Below, piece after piece: positions 61,187-64,000 of a stretch of 64,000 bases of DNA. The DNA is from Paenibacillus sp. 481. Lineage in GTDB: Bacteria; Bacillota; Bacilli; Paenibacillales; Paenibacillaceae. Where the stretch lies: assembly GCF_021223605.1 (NCBI RefSeq), contig NZ_CP075175.1, forward strand, positions 4,357,501-4,421,500. Reading direction: 5' to 3'. Both the position numbers and the translations under genes were made by a program. The notes beneath the pieces were generated by a model, which had not been told where the DNA came from, ran no database searches, and saw only the letters and a list, made by a program, of their open reading frames with translations. How positions within the stretch are numbered: the first letter of the stretch is position 1; each line of letters starts with the position of its first letter.

Positions 61187-62017
61187 ATGAGCGAACAGTC
61201 TATTGTGGAGCAGACGCCGCGGCTGCTGCATCGGGAGAGCCTTGCAGATGATTTGCGTCGTCTAGGACTAAGCGCGGGCATGACCGTGCTCGTCCATTCT
61301 TCCTTAAGTCGATTAGGTTGGATATGTGGTGGACCGGTTGCGGTTATCCAAGCCTTGCAGAATGTCGTAACGGAGGAAGGTACGATTGTAATGCCAGCGC
61401 ATACAGCTGATTATTCGGACCCCTCCTATTGGCAAGCCCCTCCAGTGCCGGAGTCATGGTGGGAGCCTATTCGGGAGACGATGCCAGCCTTTGATCCGAA
61501 TATGGCACCAACTCGGCAAATGGGTATCATTGCAGAAACGTTTCGCAAATGTGAAGGTGTCCGGCGCAGCTATCATCCATCTGTTTCATTTTGTGCGTGG
61601 GGCAAGCATGCTGAAATTATAACTAACGATCATCGGCTGGATGAAAGTTTAGGTGAGGGATCACCTTTGGCGCGGGTGTACGATTTGGATGGATGGGTTC
61701 TGTTGTTAGGTGTCGATTACGACAATCATACTTCGTTTCATTTAGCTGAATATCGGATGAATAACCGCGAGATGCAGTTGTATGGGGCACCTATTTTAGA
61801 GCAGGGGCAACGCGTTTGGAAAACGTACACAGATGTTGCGACTAGCGATGAAGACTTTGATCAGCTGGGAGCAGATTTTGAACGGGTGCACACGGATTCA
61901 GTGAACGTCGGAAAAGTAGGCATCTCTACCTCGCGCTTCATGAAGCAGCGGGTAAGTGTGGATTATGCCACGGCTTGGTTTAACAATCATCGTCAACGAT
62001 CAACATCATCTTCATAG
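61187..62017 (+). CDS. AAC(3)-family N-acetyltransferase
   Basis: A 276-residue enzyme of the aminoglycoside 3-N-acetyltransferase family: VLVHSSLSRLGWICGGPVAV near the start, GTIVMPAHTADYSDP, RSYHPSVSFCAWGKHAE, and the conserved LLGVDYDNHTSFHLAEY. The His in SYHP and in NHTS match the catalytic arrangement. In Bacillus and Paenibacillus such chromosomal genes are common and not all confer resistance, so a resistance role is not claimed. GGAGGTGAC precedes the ATG. Confidence 0.9.
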   Translation: MSEQSIVEQTPRLLHRESLADDLRRLGLSAGMTVLVHSSLSRLGWICGGPVAVIQALQNVVTEEGTIVMPAHTADYSDPSYWQAPPVPESWWEPIRETMPAFDPNMAPTRQMGIIAETFRKCEGVRRSYHPSVSFCAWGKHAEIITNDHRLDESLGEGSPLARVYDLDGWVLLLGVDYDNHTSFHLAEYRMNNREMQLYGAPILEQGQRVWKTYTDVATSDEDFDQLGADFERVHTDSVNVGKVGISTSRFMKQRVSVDYATAWFNNHRQRSTSSS

Positions 62018-62022
62018 CACAT

Positions 62023-62054
62023 AAAGACCTTGACCATTATGGTTCAAGGTCTTT
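62023..62054 (+). terminator. Hairpin after the AAC(3) gene
   Basis: AAAGACCTTG / CAAGGTCTTT perfect stem just past the stop, without a long T run. A tandem CTTTATGTGT repeat follows. Confidence 0.6.
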
Positions 62055-62094
62055 ATGTGTCTTTATGTGTCTTTGGGGGGCTATTAGATTAGAT

Positions 62095-62760
62095 ATGCCA
62101 ATCATTTGTCTTGAAGGAGCCAGTGCGGTCGGGAAATCTTCGACCTGCCGTGCTTTTGCGAAGCACTACGATGCTTATATTGTTGAGGAAACGTATTTTT
62201 TGTTCGGATCGCCTCCTGCACATTTAACAGAAGAAGAGTTAGTGCTCTGGTTCATTGAGCGGCAAGCTGATCGATGGTCAATCGCGTTGGAGCAAGCGAA
62301 GCAGCATGAGTACGTACTGCTGGACGGAGATATTTTTAAGCAATGGTACGACTGGATCTACGGGTTTGGTGGTGTGCCATTAGCATATAGAGCAAACCTA
62401 CTAAGTGAAATGATTCAAGCTAGGCGCATTGGTTTGCCGCAGCGGTATGTTATTTTATGGACGGATGAAGCGACTTTACGAATGCACAAGTTGGGAGATA
62501 CGTCCCGTACGAGAAGTAATTTTGAACAGCATTTGCAGTTGATCCAGCCGCAGCTTACTTATTTTAAGACAATGGGTGGTGCCTATCCTGGGCTTGTGCA
62601 GTTTCATCAAGTTGAAAATGTGGAACAAAATGTTGCTTCTCTCGTGCAGGCAGGGGAGAACTGTCCGCAATGGGCTGGTTGTGAGCAGGAATGGCTAGCT
62701 TGGATGACACACTTTTTTGCTAATCATACGGCTATATATCATGATGAAAATGAAACATAG
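62095..62760 (+). CDS. P-loop kinase-like protein
   Basis: A 221-residue P-loop protein. Walker A is EGASAVGKSST near residues 6-16, followed by a helix and VEETYFL. The middle shows LLDGDIFKQWYDW, and RYVILWTDEATLRM in a small-molecule kinase-like order. It may phosphorylate a nucleoside or antibiotic-like compound; the substrate is unknown. I use the ATG at 62095; an upstream in-frame ATG (62065) lies in the tandem repeat. The ribosome binding site is distant (GGGGGG), so the start is the least certain point. Confidence 0.7.
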   Translation: MPIICLEGASAVGKSSTCRAFAKHYDAYIVEETYFLFGSPPAHLTEEELVLWFIERQADRWSIALEQAKQHEYVLLDGDIFKQWYDWIYGFGGVPLAYRANLLSEMIQARRIGLPQRYVILWTDEATLRMHKLGDTSRTRSNFEQHLQLIQPQLTYFKTMGGAYPGLVQFHQVENVEQNVASLVQAGENCPQWAGCEQEWLAWMTHFFANHTAIYHDENET

Positions 62761-62879
62761 GTTGATGAAGGAATAATGTGGATGTAAACTAATGGATAGG
62801 GGGAGTGGTCGATATGCGTATCTAATTGGCATGTTCATAGTAGCTCATATTAACGTAATAACGAATAGGAGTGACAGCT

Positions 62880-63728
62880 ATGGGAGCTGAGAAGCGCGCA
62901 AACGTACAAGCAGAACGTGTTGTAGAACAAGCAGAGCAAGCAGAACGTGCGGATCAAGTGGGAGACTTGCTGCAACAAACTTTTGACGAGCTGGTTCAAG
63001 AGAGTGAGCAGTCTTTTTCAGGTTGGGATTTTTCGTATTTATCGAAACATGGGCGGATGGCTGAATTTCCACTACCTTGGAATTATGCGTCTGTTCTGAT
63101 TCCGTATATAAGCAAAGCACAGTCGATGCTCGATATGGGCACAGGCGGGGGAGAATTTCTGCAACTGTTGTCTGAAAGATGTCCACTGCCGTTACGTACG
63201 GAGGCGACTGAAGGCTATAAGCCCAATGTGGCGGTAGCACAACATAATTTGTCGTCGCTCGGTGTGAAGGTGCATTATTTTGAGGATGATGCTTCGTTGC
63301 CGTTCGCAGATGCAGCCTTCGATCTCATTACGAATCGGCATGAGTCGTTTGATGCTAACGAGTTGTATCGAATGATGAAGCCAGGTGGCGTATTTATTAC
63401 ACAGCAAGTGGGCGGGGACAACGATCAGGAGTTTAATCGAGCATTAGGCGCCCCAGAAGTTGAGCATTACGATTGGACTTGTGACAAAGCCGAGCAGCAA
63501 CTGCGTGCTGCGGGTTTTACGGTACTAAAGCGGGCCGATGAAAGCACGTGGAGCCGTTTTTATGATATTGGAGCGATTATTTATTATTTACGCGCTATTC
63601 CTTGGCAAATTGAAGACTTTACTGTAGAGGCGTATAAAGAAGGTTTATTGAAATTGCATCAGCAAGTGCAAGATCAGGGGTATGTTGAGGTTACATGCCA
63701 TCGTTTCTTGCTCATTGTGAAAAAATAA
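62880..63728 (+). CDS. Class I SAM-dependent methyltransferase
   Basis: A 282-residue methyltransferase. Motif I is SMLDMGTGGGEFLQLL (about residues 83-98), strand two TEATEGYKPNV, and motif IV region FDLITNRHESF. An N-terminal Gln/Ala/Glu-rich helix precedes. The ATG at 62880 has GGAGTG 6-8 bases upstream; the GTG at 62871 is inside that site. Acceptor unknown. It is 15 bp from the truncated AraC gene, probably one unit. Confidence 0.85.
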   Translation: MGAEKRANVQAERVVEQAEQAERADQVGDLLQQTFDELVQESEQSFSGWDFSYLSKHGRMAEFPLPWNYASVLIPYISKAQSMLDMGTGGGEFLQLLSERCPLPLRTEATEGYKPNVAVAQHNLSSLGVKVHYFEDDASLPFADAAFDLITNRHESFDANELYRMMKPGGVFITQQVGGDNDQEFNRALGAPEVEHYDWTCDKAEQQLRAAGFTVLKRADESTWSRFYDIGAIIYYLRAIPWQIEDFTVEAYKEGLLKLHQQVQDQGYVEVTCHRFLLIVKK

Positions 63729-63743
63729 GGGGTTAGTGCGAAA

Positions 63744-64000
63744 TGAAACGTGTCGAATATGACCATCAAGCTTCGTTAAATGAAGTCCTCAACTACATCC
63801 AGTCTAACTTGCACGATTCGTTGAATTTGACGGAGGTGGCAGCAAAAGGTGGCTATTCACCGTTTTATTTTCATCGATTGTTTAAGCTGCATTTGGGCGA
63901 AACCGTTCAGGACTACATTGCACGTGAACGCATTGAGCGTGCGGCAAGACTGCTCCGCTCCAATCCACATGAGTCGATTACAGAGATCGCGATGGCGTGC
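63744..64000 (+). CDS. AraC-family transcriptional regulator, N-terminal part
   Basis: The gene runs off the right edge after about 85 codons. The visible protein starts directly with the AraC DNA-binding domain: VLNYIQSNLHDSLNLTEVAA, YSPFYFHRLFKLHLGETV, then YIARERIERAARLL and the start of the second helix-turn-helix (SITEIAMAC). N-terminal placement of the DNA-binding domain suggests a GyrI-like effector domain beyond the edge. AAGGGG precedes the ATG. Confidence 0.88.

Overview
The window looks like chromosomal DNA of a spore-forming Gram-positive bacterium, most likely a Paenibacillus or close relative. The evidence is strong AGGAGG-type ribosome binding sites with frequent GTG starts, a T-box leader, a Spo0E-type phosphatase, a PerR/catalase pair with PerR boxes, a squalene-hopene cyclase, a large secreted dual-GH18 chitinase, and many one-gene GNAT acetyltransferases and methyltransferases. 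The species is inference; no rRNA or tRNA gene is present to test it.

Layout. 0-6.4 kb: metabolic singletons (isochorismatase-type hydrolase, NTF2-fold protein, a caspase-fold-like protein, an S9 peptidase, a Nudix hydrolase). 6.4-13 kb: accessory zone with an RRNPP-type peptide quorum-sensing pair, an overlapping Spo0E/XRE pair, an orphan SUKH protein, a small membrane protein, a TetR-controlled dehydrogenase, and decayed remnants including a Tn7-type tnsA. 13-31.7 kb: squalene-hopene cyclase, hydrolases, acetyltransferases and methyltransferases, T-box/brnQ, the chitinase, and acetamidase. 31.8-36 kb: divergent proline catabolism operon (P5C dehydrogenase, proline dehydrogenase) and a degenerate sigma54-type activator. 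36-40.4 kb: a tandem duplication carrying two small cationic proteins, then an Opu-type osmolyte ABC transporter. 40.5-50.6 kb: defence island with a transposase-like zinc-ribbon fragment, a TIR-like NADase-type protein, and a complete four-gene Wadjet (JetABCD, DUF2397/2398/2399 class). 50.8-64 kb: chemoreceptor, DedA, catalase, PerR and a coupled winged-helix regulator, an orphan leader RNA, PhzF, DUF2164, DUF4184, acetyltransferases, SUFU, AAC(3), kinase, methyltransferase, and a truncated AraC regulator.

How genes work together. The best candidate for a less-described system is the defence island: a lone PF10137-type TIR protein lies 46 bp upstream of a type II-like Wadjet on the same strand, with no cyclic-nucleotide synthase in the window. 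Next are the regulator/pre-propeptide pair at 6.7-8.2 kb, whose 41-codon peptide gene overlaps the receptor stop codon, and the duplicated pair of small cationic proteins at 36.9-37.5 kb. Several regulatory circuits can be read directly: a TetR-type palindrome inside the promoter of the divergent dehydrogenase, a palindrome over the -10 of the proline operon, PerR boxes upstream of perR and catalase, a cre-like site before the chitinase, and a T-box before brnQ. All functional calls are by motif recognition without database searches.
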